Source: Garcia nutans (lineage: Eukaryota > Streptophyta > Magnoliopsida > Malpighiales > Euphorbiaceae). Taken from it: a stretch of DNA of 64,000 nucleotides. The notes under the pieces are model-generated. The model saw nothing but the letters and a program-made list of their open reading frames with translations. It ran no database searches and had not been told where the DNA came from. Location of the stretch: positions 7,626,001-7,690,000 of the forward strand of contig CANTUV010000009.1 in assembly GCA_947685225.1 (NCBI GenBank). The letters run 5' to 3'. Positions 21,904 through 33,636 of the stretch are shown here, piece after piece (the stretch's first letter is position 1; the number at the start of each line of letters is the position of its first letter). The position numbers and the translations under genes are program-made.

Positions 21904-24139
21904 TGTAGACCCTTAATTTTTGACCCAGTCCGGTATATTTTAATAAGTCCAAAATAATTTTTGTATTGTCAAATATATTTTAATTAGTCCAAATTAATTT
22001 TTGTGTTATCTTAATTAAATAATATTTGCTTTAGTATTTAATTTTTATTAATAAAAAATAATAATAAACAAATAAATATAAATAAATATAAATATAAAAA
22101 TCGGCGACGAAAAATTTCATCGCTGAAAAGGGGGGCGGCGAAATGGCCCGCAGGCAATTTTGCCTGCCCCAGCTGCGGCAACTTTTTCGCCAGCTTAATT
22201 TTTCTGCAAAAAATTTTTTTTTTGCCAGCAAAATTTTTCCGCAGCAGTTTTTTTTCGCCAGCGAAATTTTTCCGACACCAAATTCAATTCGGTTTCGATT
22301 TTCTTTTCTTAATTAATGTCAGATTCCGTGAGCAACTAAGATTAATCATAAAAATCTTCTATAAATAAGGACTAAAAACAACATGGAAAAGGGGGATCAA
22401 AATTTAGGAGGAAAACATTGAAAGGAAATCGGATTTTAAAAAATTCCTTCTGGCAGTGAAATCGATCGGACTTTTGAGAGAGCAAACAAGCAATTCAATC
22501 CATCAAAGGCAGCAAAGCTTGCCTTTGTTCTTGTTCATCCAAGAAGAAATTTTTGGTGGAACCAACAAACGGAGGTATGAATGTCTAATTTCTTCATAGT
22601 AGCTTGAATCATCCAATTGTCTCTTTTGATTAAAAAAACCCTAGAACCTTAATTTACCTTTTCTAAAGCTTAAAATCTTAATTCATTTCTTTGTTCTCCA
22701 AAAATATTAAAGTTGTTGTTTTTATTTCTTCAAAATCTTAAAACCTTAATCTGCCTTCCAATTTTCCAAAACCCTAAATTGAATCATTTTCTTTCCAAAA
22801 ACCCTAAAAATTATCTTTTCTATTTCTATAAACCTTAAAGCATTTTATTTATTTTCATAAAGCTTTATAAAATTGTAAATTGTTTTTCCAAATTCTAAAA
22901 TCAAATTCATTCTCCAAAACACTAAAAACCCTAATTCAACTTCAAAACCAAAATAGTAAACCCTAAACTAGCTAACATTAAACCCTAGTTTTCTTAAACC
23001 CTAACTCCCTTAAAACCATTAAACCCTAATTTTTCTAAACCCTAATCCTTTAAACCTTAAAATCTTATAAACCTAAATATTAAAATTTAAACATAGTAAG
23101 CCTGAAAACAACAACGCAGTAACCATAAATCATAAACCTAATGTTTTAAAGTGTCCAAACCCTAGTTTCATGATTTCACTTCTCAAACACTAATTTGGTT
23201 AATCAAAGAATTTTATAAACCTCTTAAATTATAAAACTTTAATCCATTTCAATTCCTTTAGAACTCACAGTAGCTTAAACCCATAAATTTTAAAACCTTA
23301 AACACATTAAATAAAGAATCTTAAACAGAAACAGTGGCCCTAATTTGAATCTTTATTTGCTTTATTCAATTTTATATTTGATTATGTAGTCTATTATATG
23401 CTTTAATTTATTTTCAATGCTTTGTTGGTTTATTTAATTTCATTGATTGATTTATTTAATTTATCATGGATGGATGTTTATTTTATATTTTGATTGATGA
23501 TTAATGTCTTTGGTGAATGATTTATTTATGATGAATGGTTATTTACTTTATCGATTTATTTTGATTTTCAAATATTGTAAGAGGTATGTTTCCACTTGGT
23601 GGGTACCTCATTAGTTAAATATCATGTAATTTAAATTGCTTTTCTATTTTAGAACCAATGTAAAGGACATATTTCTACCTTTCGGTGGGTGTCCTATTTA
23701 GGCATGGATTATGTAAGGGCATGTTTCCATCTTCGGATGGGTGTCCATTTATTTGTTTTGCTTGGACATTGTTTTGTTTTTCAATATATCAATGTTTTAT
23801 TTTAATTATTTGTGTGTAATATGGATAATATTGTTATATTTAAGAATTTTATAATATTAAGACCTGTAAAGGAGGCCGGTTCCAATGAACCGGGCGTTGT
23901 GGGGGTGCTGGGCCATTTCTCACCTTCCCCACACGTACCCAACTTTTCGAACCCATTAGAGGGTTGGGGATTCCTTAGGAATCGAGTCATCCACCCCTTT
24001 CTTTTTTTTTCGGCCCATCCAGGTGGCTACTCCATTTTCTCTGGACTTAGGTCCGTGTTCTCTAAGGCCCCGAGCCTAAACAGTGCCGAAGTCGCAAGAA
24101 CCATTCCACCGAGAGTGGGGCCGAAAATCCCCACTCACA
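21904..24139 (+). repeat. 5' LTR of the Tat-like element
   Basis: Contains a GC-rich palindrome-rich U3 block (22098-22275), a TATA box at 22359-22370, then a 5' leader with at least seven AAACCCTAA motifs (22768-23045). The conserved GC-rich U5 block (23862-24139) ends in CTCACA. It is closely similar to 30050-32345 apart from the U3 block, which is expanded in the right copy. Confidence 0.88.
22359..22370 (+). promoter_or_regulatory. TATA box of the Tat-like LTR
   Basis: CTATAAATAAGG, present also at 30563-30574 in the partner LTR and on the minus strand at 16264-16275 in the solo LTR, always after the GC-rich block and before the AAACCCTAA-rich leader. Confidence 0.65.
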
Positions 24140-24140
24140 G

Positions 24141-24157
24141 TGGCGACTCCACTATGG
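24141..24157 (+). other. Primer binding site of the Tat-like element
   Basis: TGGCGACTCCACTATGG, one base after the LTR end. It is the TGGCGACTC-type primer site seen in Tat/Ogre elements, and I believe it is complementary to a tRNA-Arg in Ogre. The tRNA identity is from memory, not tested. Confidence 0.65.
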
Positions 24158-25259
24158 ATAAGAGAAGTTGATTCCATTGCATCATATTAGATTTCATCGT
24201 GTGCGTGAGTTAGGATGCCCGTGTTACCCATGTTATGTTATGTAAGGGATACCATACTTTCACTCAAGGTATGGAGATCGAGCATGGCATAACCACTCAT
24301 AGCCTCGTACCATTTGGTATATACTTGCTATGGGAACCTAAGCCTTTTAACCCAAAGACTAAAGCTCATGTAATTGGCCTAGTTACTTTCCTTAGATTTT
24401 ACTCCAAATGCATGTTGTTTGACTATGGTTAATTTGTCTTGGCTTAATTCATGGCTTATTTGGTTTGCTCTTTTTCTAATATGACCTAAGTACATTGTAA
24501 GCTCAAAATAAATTTTTTCTTTAAAGTCCAAAAGACCAAAGCTATTTTCAAAACTTTTCAAGATGGTCTTTGGACATAAAACTTTTCTAAAAACAAATAA
24601 AAAATTCTTTTGCTCATAACCCAAATACTAGGCCCAAAATCCATTTTTTCTAAAATCTTTTTACAATGGTCTTATAAACAAAACTATTTTACAAGGATCT
24701 TGCAAATTATTTAGGTCAATTATGAAATACAAAAAATCAATTGTGAGCCTTGTTTATACTAAGAAATAATTAACTATGGGCTTGTTTTTGGCATGAATCA
24801 TTAGTTACTTTTTCGAGTGAGAAATCTATTTATAATAAACCTCTTAATTTAGTTTTAATCCAATATAGCATAAAAGCTACTTTAGTTGTATAAATAGATT
24901 AAAACCTAATTAATGGGAATTATTATGAATTGATTTCCATTTTTGAAAATATAACTATTGGTTGAAACATCTGGGGGAAATATCCGAAAACAAGATACCC
25001 CATGTTGGTATTTTGTTAACCATATACCTAGGAAAAGAGACTCGCCATTCGTGTGTGGATGTTATAAGGTTGGAAGGAACGTCCTATTCATCCTTGTTTG
25101 TCTATTATTTATGCATACATGCATACATTTGCATCTCATATCACTAATCCTTTTTGGCTCACAGCCCTGGATTACGATAGTTCAAAAGCTTACGACAATC
25201 CGACCTACGCCAGAGACGAAGTATCTAGCAACGGCTCAATCACTTGCTCACCAAAAACA
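24158..25259 (+). other. Leader between primer site and gag, no gene
   Basis: AT-rich leader of about 1.1 kb. Short ORFs in it overlap in several frames and show no family features. The stretch just before 25260 is open in the gag frame, so an upstream gag start cannot be excluded. Confidence 0.5.
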
Positions 25260-26650
25260 ATGGATCCAGAACAAATTCAAAGAATGGTGGATGATTCCCT
25301 CAACGCCAAGATGGAAGAAATAAAAGAGGCCCTAGCTGAGACCATGAAGAATCAACTAGCTGCAATTTTAGGAAACAATGTCGAAGCATCTGCTAGCTCC
25401 AAGAAGCCAAAGGACAATGGGAAGGCTAAAATTGGTGAAGTAGCTTTTGAAGATGATAAGGTGGTCATTGATGATGATGATTGGGCTCAATACTAACAAG
25501 ATCCTCAAGACAAAAAGGAGCCGAAGGTTGTTGAGAAGATAAATTTTGAAAAGACTGAAGTTTCTGATGTTGAGAAGATGATTGCAGACTTGGAAAAGAA
25601 ATTTGAGAAGAAACTAAAGGTCGAAGAAATGTCCGAAGTTGATAAATTATTTGAGCTAGACAAAGAAGTTCCGTACAAATTCAAGATGCCATCCTTTGCT
25701 AGATACAATGGTACTGGAAATCCTCATTTCCTTGTGAAGCAGTACATCACTGCCATGCAGTCTGCCCTAGCTACTAAAGCTCAAACTCTGAGATATTTCA
25801 TGCTCTCATTGGACCCTGTTGTCCAAAATTGGTTCAACACTTTAGAGAAAAGTACTTGAAAAGATTGGAACATGTTGTACAAGGCTTTCATTCAGCAATA
25901 TGGGTACAATGTCAAGCTGGAAGTTACCTTAATGGAAGTTGAGTCCATTAAACAAAGTCCAAATGAGAATTTTGTGGACTATGTGAAAAGATGGAGAAAT
26001 AAGGCCGCTTTGCTCAAGAAAAGGCTCGATGAATCTAATCAAATAAAGATGATTGTGAGAGGCGTCCTGCCCAATCTCTGTGAAAGGATGTCTCACACCC
26101 TTATAAGGGATTTCAAAGATCTTCTCCAATCTGGTCTACAAATTGAAGAGTGGGAAAGGGAGAAAAATCGCTTTTCAATAAAAAGAATGAGAAAGGGAAT
26201 TATAAGCCTAGTAATCAAAGCACGCAAAAAAAAGTTGATGTTAATGTGATCGGTCAAGGAAATAAAAGACAATTCTTAGAATTGGGGAAACCTCTATCTT
26301 GGGTTTTTAGCAAGCTACAAAAGAAAGGGTTGTTACAACCGTTAGCTCCTCGACCATTACATAATCCACTACCACCAAACTTCAATGTCGAGGCCTTCTG
26401 TCAATTTCATCAAATGCGAGGGCATGAAACAGATAAATGTGCTCTTTTAAGGCATGAGATCCAAGATTTAATTGATAGTGGTAAGCTACCCAAGCCGAAT
26501 AAGCCCAACACCAAAGATAGTCCATTACCAAGGTTCAATAGAGTACCTCCACCAACAACCTTCATGGTGGGAAAAGGATTGAAAGAAGATTTTGTTTTAT
26601 CATCCTTTCAAGATGGAAATATTGAAGATGTGAAGGGAAGAGAAGCTTAA
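25260..26650 (+). pseudogene. gag: gag pseudogene of the Tat-like element
   Basis: Starts MDPEQIQRMVDDSLNAKMEE. A stop at 25494-25496 is followed in the same frame by a charged coiled-coil-like region, then the capsid-type segment (YKFKMPSFARYNGTGNPHFL, RYFMLSLDPVVQNWFNTL), a TGG-to-TGA stop at 25857-25859, and QYGYNVKLEVTLMEVESIKQ with EWEREKNR. A frameshift near 26160 moves it to the frame that carries a zinc-knuckle-like CQFHQMRGHETDKC and HEIQDLIDSGKL, ending at a TAA at 26648-26650. This is the typical order of a plant Ty3/gypsy Tat-like Gag. It ends without any pol behind it. Confidence 0.82.
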
Positions 26651-29202
26651 ATTCAACGAACTTTCCTTAGCTTGAATGTTGCTTTTCAATTTTACTTTTT
26701 TTAATATTTAAATTGGAACAATCTTGTTTTTCAAATTTAAAGTTGCTTGAATAAATTACTTTCATCAAAATTTTTGTTGGTTTTTGTTCATTTTGGTGCT
26801 CAACCGGTGAGGAATCTTGCTTGATAATTCATGAATTAATATATTTATGCATCATGACTCGAATGACTTTACTAGATAAGGGAATTGCTCTATAGCATTG
26901 AATTGTGTATGCTTACTTAGAGAGGGCTCCTGCATAATTACCTTTGTCTAGGTCCTAGTCAGTCTTAGAACATGCTTTGACAAACTTTCGAGGCAAAATT
27001 GAACTCTGCTTAATTAAGGGAGAGATGATCTAGGCATTGTTTGACGAGCCAACAACTAGTATCCACCCTATTAAATATCAATCCCTAGTTGTCCCTTTAA
27101 GCCTTCATAAAATTTTAGCTTTCTTTTTCATTGGCTTAAAAATCCCAATAATCTACCCTGAGCTGTTGTGATACTTTTGACAAGTCTTATGATCACTAAG
27201 ATGAAGAGGCAAGAAGATCAAAGAAAGAAATGAATACCATGAAGATAGTTGAAGTTCTCAAGACCATAAGAGTGGTTGAAGTTCTCAATACCATAAGGGT
27301 AGTTGAAGTTTTCTTAGTATTTCCAATATATCAAGACAACATCAGAGTAACAAATGATTTATCCCTGTTAAAGAAGATTTATGTCACTCCACTCATCCAT
27401 TATTGGAAACCCAAGTTGTTACAAACAAGACAACTCTTTTAGAGCTAGAACAAAAAGAAAAAGAAAAAAAAGAGAAAAAAATGGCAAAAGAAAAAGGGAA
27501 AAGAAGAAAAAAGAAGAAAAAAAGAGAATAATGCCTAAAAAGGCGGTTCAGAAAGCTAACTGAGTTCTCTTTTACCTAAAGCAACAAAAAGCTTCCATTT
27601 GGGTTATAAGGACATTTTGACTTGAATTGGTCCAACCCAATTAAAGATTCGATCAAAATTAGAGGAAAAGGAGAAAGACCATCCAATGCTTAAAAGTTCT
27701 GTACTTGACAATCCTACAAGGAAGAAGGACAAAATGATAAAATGCTCAAAGAAAGGGAAGAGTAAGGAAAATAAAGAGAAAGAAAAGGGAAGAGTAAGAA
27801 AAATAAAGAAAAGGGAGAAGAAGAAAAGAAATGAATTTGGGAACCAAACTTTTTGCAAGGGAAAAAACTGTCCTAATCAAGATCCAGATTAATGCCAAGA
27901 AGATAGAAGGAATTTTGAGTCTAGCAAGATTGCCTCCAAGCTGCCTAAAATTCAAACAAGAAATTTATAGTGTGAGGGTTTGTCCATTGTGTTACGTCAG
28001 CTCCTATCTCAAAATGGCCTTCATTTAACCCATGTCCCTCATAGACCCCATTTCAAGCCTATTAAAGACCTGTTGATCTCTCTTGGTAGGTAGAGTCTAT
28101 TAGTGGAGATAGTTTGGATAAGCATGCATATGAGATAGACAGTATTTAAACTCAATGAGACCTTTGGCCAAGTAATGTGTATATGCCTATCTGAAGTGCA
28201 ACAGTTCTTGCTTAAATAGAAATGATTCCCGAGTTTAGTACGGTAACTAGGGTTGTCATGTCATAGATATGTTAATTTGGAAAATCAAGTCCTGAGGTGA
28301 ATTGACATTAATTTGGCAAAGCCAACATTTGATTTCAAAATAAAAATTCAAAAAAAATTAAAAAAAAAGAGTTTTGTCATACAAAGCCTTCAAGTTAAGG
28401 GAAGTATGTTAAACCCCCAAAGGACACATTGGGCAAAGGAAATGATTATTGGCAAGGTCATGAAGAAGCTATCAACTGACATGCTGAAACATAGTTTAAA
28501 AAGGATGTATCCCTGATTCTACAACTTGGGATCTCCACCATTCGTGTTTTCAACATCTTGAAGATAAAAGCCACAAATGTAAAGCTTTTAATCATTCCAA
28601 TGCAAGACTTGAACGAGCGTCAAAAAGGAACCAATGAGAACACTTCTGCTGATCACCTCAATCTGTGAGTCGATGAAACAACTGTAAGTATTATTCATGC
28701 ATATCATGCATATATGAGCATATCACATTGCACTTTCTTGTCTTGCATTGTCTATTCCTTTTCAAAGTGAACAGCAAATACCTTGCGAACTAAAAAATCA
28801 AAAGAAGATATTGAATCAAGGGGGCATGGAAAGCCTATTTGCTTATGAAAGCTCCAGTCGTTTTGCAAAAGAAGAAATACGTGCTTGTGCGAAGAACTAG
28901 ACAGCAAAAACATCAATCAGAGCCCGCATAGAAAAATCATGGGTTTGTGCCTACACAGGGGGCAACTCTTCTCCTTTTCAATTTTTTAGTTTATGCATAA
29001 ACAAAATATTTTGAATATCTTGCCACGCAGGGGGCAAGGAGAAGATATGAAGGCTAGCTAAAAAGGATGGATTTTTTTTGTTCATGTTTAATTAATGAAC
29101 AAGAAAAAGAATTCTTAAAAGAATAAAAAATCATCATCAATCAAAATAAAAAATTAAAATGCTAAAGACAAAAGGTCAGTCCAACTAAAAGAGCTGAAGC
29201 CA
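26651..29202 (+). other. Internal region without pol; purine-rich tracts
   Basis: No recognisable protease, reverse transcriptase, RNase H or integrase on either strand. Two purine-only-like tracts rich in AAAAAGAAAAAG / GGGAAGAG units lie at 27448-27535 and 27660-27845 and give low-complexity Lys/Glu ORFs. A triplet of ATAGTTGAAGTTCTCAA / GTGGTTGAAGTTCTCAA repeats is near 27243-27315. The sequence CAGGGGGCAA near 28956 and 29027 resembles the later polypurine tract and may be remnant or duplicated tracts. Confidence 0.55.
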
Positions 29203-29860
29203 GGATAAAGACCCGATTTCCAATGGATAAAGATCCATGTTTCAAGGGTAAAGACTCGATTTCCAATGGATAAAGATCCATGTTTCAAGAGTAAAGACAT
29301 GATTTCCAATGGATAAAGATCCATATTTCAAAGGGTAAAGACCCAAAGTCCAAAGGATAAAGATCCTTGTTTCAAGGGTAAAGACCCGATTTCAAATAGA
29401 TAAAGATCCATATTTCAAGGGTAAAGACCCGATTTCCAATGGATAAAGATCCATGTTTCAAGGGTAAAGACCCGATCTCCAATGGATAAAGATCCATATT
29501 TCAAGGGTAAAGGCCTGATTTCCAATGGATAAAGATCCATGTTTCAAGGGTAAAGACCCAATTTTCAATGGATAAAGATCCATATTTCAAGGGTAAAGAC
29601 CCGATGTCCAATGGATAAAGATTCATATTTCAAAGGGTAAAGACCCAAAGTCCAAAGGATAAAGATCCTTGTTTCAAGGGTAAAGACCCGATTTTAAATG
29701 GATAAAGATCCATATTTGAAGGTAAAGACCTGATTTTCAATGGATAAAGATCCATGTTTTACGGGTAAAGATCCAATCTCCAATGGATAAAGATCCATGT
29801 TTCTAGGTTAAAGACCCAATTTCCAATAGATAAAGATCTATTTTTGGTGGGTAAAGACCT
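29203..29860 (+). repeat. 43-bp tandem array of paired mini-hairpins
   Basis: About 15 copies of a 43-bp unit made of two half-units, GGATAAAGATCC plus spacer and GGGTAAAGACCC plus spacer. Each half-unit is an inverted repeat with four stem bases and an AAAG loop. The array lies between gag and the 3' LTR, a place where Tat/Ogre elements are known to carry variable tandem repeats. Confidence 0.9.
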
Positions 29861-30036
29861 ACAATTCATAAAAATGAAACAACCAGTTATGCCAAAATTC
29901 TCAACTGATAAAAGGTCAATCAAATCAAATTCAATCTCGGGTCCAAGTACCCAAAAAAATTTTCAAGTAACCATCTCATCAAAAATTAAGTCTTATTGCT
30001 TTTCACTGTCTTTCACTAAAGTCTCAGATCATTCAA

Positions 30037-30049
30037 ACAGGGGGCAAAC
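30037..30049 (+). other. Polypurine tract of the Tat-like element
   Basis: ACAGGGGGCAAAC immediately before the right LTR start TGTAGACCC at 30050. Confidence 0.75.
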
Positions 30050-32345
30050 TGTAGACCCTTAATTTTTGACCTAGTCCGGTCCAATATATTTTAATAAGTC
30101 CAAAATAATTTTTGTGTTGTCCAATATATTTTAATTAGTCCAAAATAATTTTTGTGTTATCTTAATTAAATAATATTTGCTTTAGTATTTTATTTTTATT
30201 AATAAAAAATAAAAAATAATAATAAACAAATAAATAAAAATAAAAATCGGAGACAAAAAAAAGGGGGGCGGCGAAATGGCCTTGGGCCATTTCACCCGCA
30301 GATGAATCCTGCGAGCGAAATGGCCAGGGCCATTTTGTCCGTAGGAATTTTCTAAGGGCAAAATGGCCCACAGGCAATTTCGCCAGCCCCAGCTGTGGCA
30401 ACTTTTTTCGCCAGCATAATTTTTTCGCAGCAGTTTTTTTTTTTTGCTAGCGAAATTTTTTCGACGCAAATTTTTCTGAAACCAAATTTAATTCGATTTC
30501 AATTTCCTTTTCTTAATTAATGTTAGATTCCATGAGCAACTAAGATTAATCATAAAAATCTTCTATAAATAAGGACTAAAAACAACATGGAAAAGGGGGA
30601 TCGAAATTTAGGAGGAAAACATTGAAAGGAAATCGGATTTTAAAAAATTCCTTCTGGCAGTGAAATCGATCGAACTTTTGAGAGAACAAACAAGCAATTC
30701 AATCCATCAAAGGTAGCAAAGCTTGTCTTCGTTTTTGTTCATCCAAGAAGTAATTTTTGGTGGAACTAACAAACAGAGGTATGAATGTCTAATTTCTTCA
30801 CAGTAGCTTGAATCATCCAATTGTCTATTTTGATTCAAAAAACCCTAGAACCTTAATTTACCTTTTCTAAAGCTTAAAAATCTTAATTCGTTTCTTTGTT
30901 CTTCAAAAATCTTAAAATTGTTGTTTTTATTTCTTCAAAATCTTAAAACCTTAATCTGCTCTCCAATTTTCCAAAACCCTAAATTGAATCTTTTTCTTTC
31001 CAAAAACCCTAAAAAATATCTTTTCTGTTTCTATAAACCTTAAATCTTTTTTTTTTTATTTTCATAAAGCTTTATAAAATTGTAAATTGTTTTTCCAAAT
31101 TCTAAAATCAAATTCATTATCCAAAACACCAAAAACCCTAATTCGACTTTAAAACCAAAACAATAAACCCTAAACTAGCTAACATTAAACCCTAGTTTTC
31201 TTAAACCCTAACTCCTTTAAAACCATTAAACCCTAATTTTTCTAAACCCTAATCCTTTAAACCTTAAAATCTTATAAACCTAAATATTAAAATTTAAACA
31301 TAGTAAGCCTAAAAACAACAACCCAGTAACCGTAAATCATAAACCTAATGTTTTAAAGTGTCCAAACCCTAGTTTCATGATTTCACTTCTCAAACACTAA
31401 TTTGGTTAATCAAAGAATTTTATCAACTTCTTAAATAATAAAACTTTAATCCATTTCAATTCCTTTAAAACTCACAGTACCTTAAACCCATAAATTCTAA
31501 AACCCTAAACACATTAAATAAAGAATCTTAAATAGAAATAGTAGCCCTAATTTGAATCTTTATTTGCTTTATTCAATTTTATATTTGATTATGTAGTCTA
31601 TTATATGCTTTAATTTATTTTCAATGCTTTGTTGGTTTATTTAATTTCAATTATTGATTTATTTAATTTATCATGGATGGATGTTTATTTTATATTTTGA
31701 TTGATGATTAATGTCTTTGGTGAATGATTTATTTATGATGAATGGTTATTTACTTTATCGATTTATTTTGATTTCCAAATGTTGTAAGAGGTATGTTTCC
31801 ACTTGGTGGGTACCTCATTAGTTAAATATCATGTAATTTAAATTGCTTTTCCATGTTAGAACCAATACAAAGGACATGTTTCTACCTTTCGGTGGGTGTC
31901 CTATTTAGGCATGGATTACGTAAGGGCATGTTTCCATTTTCGGATGGGTGTCTATTTATTTGTTTTGCTTGGACATTGTTTTGATTTTCAATATATCAAT
32001 ATTTTATTTTAATTATTTGTATGTAATATGGATAATGTTGTTATATTTAAGAATTTTATAATATTAAGACCTGTAAAGGAGGCCGGTTCCAATGAACCGG
32101 GTGTTGTGGGGGTGCTGGGCCATTTCTCACCTTCCCCACACGTACCCAACTTTCTGAACCCATTAGGGGGTTGGGGATTCCTTAGGAATTGAGTCATCCA
32201 CCCCTTTCTTTTTTCCCTGCCCGTCCGGGTGGCGACTCCATTTTCTCCGGACTTAGGTCTGTGTTCTCTAAGGCCCCGAGCCTAAACAGTGCCGAAGTCG
32301 CAAGAACCATTCTACCGGGAGTGGGGGCAAAAATCTCCGCTCACA
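30050..32345 (+). repeat. 3' LTR of the Tat-like element
   Basis: Partner of 21904-24139. The U3 GC-rich block (30250-30480) is longer and holds repeated GCGAAATGGCC / GGCCATTT dyads that the left LTR has only once. The rest differs by scattered substitutions and small indels. It ends CCGCTCACA followed by TTGGG. Confidence 0.88.
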
Positions 32346-33029
32346 TTGGGTAACCTCCTCAAAGCCAAAACCAAATGTGATTATAAATAATCACTTAATA
32401 ACACATTTAAAGGCATATAAATAATCTCTCAACACAAGGATAAGGAACAAAAAGGAAAATAAGGAAAAAAACTATCTAGGGTAAAATCTACAAATGACAC
32501 GCTCAACAACACGAGCGTGCCAATGACTGTGCCCTAAACCCATAACATAAAAGCTTTGACATGCTCAGTGACATGGGCGTGTCAATGATCGTGTCCTTAG
32601 CTCTATATTACAGCAGATAAGACACGTCCAGAGACATGGGCATATCCCTGCCCGTGCCAAAACTCCTACAACACAGTAGCTGTGACATGGGCGTGTCACT
32701 GCACATGTCAATACATAACATTACAGAAGCTGTGACACGTTCAGTGACATGGGCATGTCACTTCACGTGTCACAAATGTCACTGAACGTGTCACCAATGC
32801 TGAAAATAGAACCATCGACACACCTAAAGACATGGCCATGTTAGGCCAAATTCATGATATCAACACATAATTGTCACCTCCAAAGTTATCTTTATTTTCC
32901 CTTTCCAACTCTATTCAAACTCAACCAAATCTATCATTTTACTATAAAATACTTGTGTATACATCAAAACAACTCAATTAAAAGCAAAATACATAATTTA
33001 AAACCATGACTTCACAACTCAAAAGTTAC
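32346..33029 (-). repeat. Tekay 5' LTR, segment 3
   Basis: Resumes after the second TTGGG and matches about 9276-9961 of the intact LTR, including the GACACG...CGTGTC cluster (32490-32840). It stops at AAAAGTTAC, where the next element inserts. Confidence 0.87.
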
Positions 33030-33592
33030 TATAATATCCCAAAGTATTCCCTAAAAGTTTTGGAATTATTGTTGTATTTGGATTTAATGTATATGTTTAA
33101 TGGAAAGAGAAAAGAAGTAAAGAGAGAGTGTATATGTTGTATATATAGATATATATATATATACAACATATACACTCTAGATATATATATATATATATAT
33201 AATATACAAGTCAAAGAAATAGAAGTCAAAAGAAGATAAATTAATTAAAAGGAAATATTATAAGAGATAGATGTATATGAAGGATGATATGTATATATGG
33301 TATTTGAAAAATATGGGAAAAATATGGAAAAATATAAGAGATATACATATAACAACATATACATCACATATACATGATGTATATATTGGTGTAGGAAAAG
33401 TAAGTAAGTAAGTAATAATAATAATAATAATAATGACAAGAGGAAAAGAAGAAAAGAAAGTCAAAGGGAAGAATAAATCTTGTGGTGGAGAATTTTAGGG
33501 ATATTTAATTATATTATTATTATATATATTTATAAGATAAGTTTGAAAGGGAAAAGAGAGGATTTTCTTTATTTTCTTTCTTCTTCTTCTTG

Positions 33593-33636
<44 letters not shown>

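Larger units (their letters stand above)
21904..32345 (+). mobile_element. Non-autonomous Tat/Ogre-like gypsy element
   Basis: 10.4 kb, flanked by TTGGG (21899-21903 and 32346-32350). LTRs of 2.2-2.3 kb run from TGTAGACCC to CTCACA. The primer site TGGCGACTCCACTATGG follows the left LTR by one base, and a polypurine tract precedes the right LTR. Between them lie a broken gag (25260-26650) and 3.4 kb without any protease, reverse transcriptase or integrase, ending in a 43-bp tandem array. Missing pol with complete LTRs, primer site and polypurine tract fits a non-autonomous derivative mobilised by a related full element. The assignment to Tat/Ogre rests on LTR ends, primer site and gag style. 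Confidence 0.85.

Noticed and set aside
22768..23045. Interstitial telomere sequence
   Set aside because: AAACCCTAA motifs are scattered with irregular spacing, not head-to-tail TTTAGGG repeats.
24958..25323. 121-codon ORF overlapping the start of the Tat-like gag
   Set aside because: In a different frame from the gag segments that carry motifs. It shows no domain and is probably a shadow frame.
27381..28028. Lys-rich ORFs around 27.4-28.0 kb
   Set aside because: Encoded by purine-rich low-complexity tracts and open in several frames on both strands.
29203..29860. CRISPR-like array
   Set aside because: Regular repeats, but the spacers are themselves repeats, and the surroundings are a plant retrotransposon.
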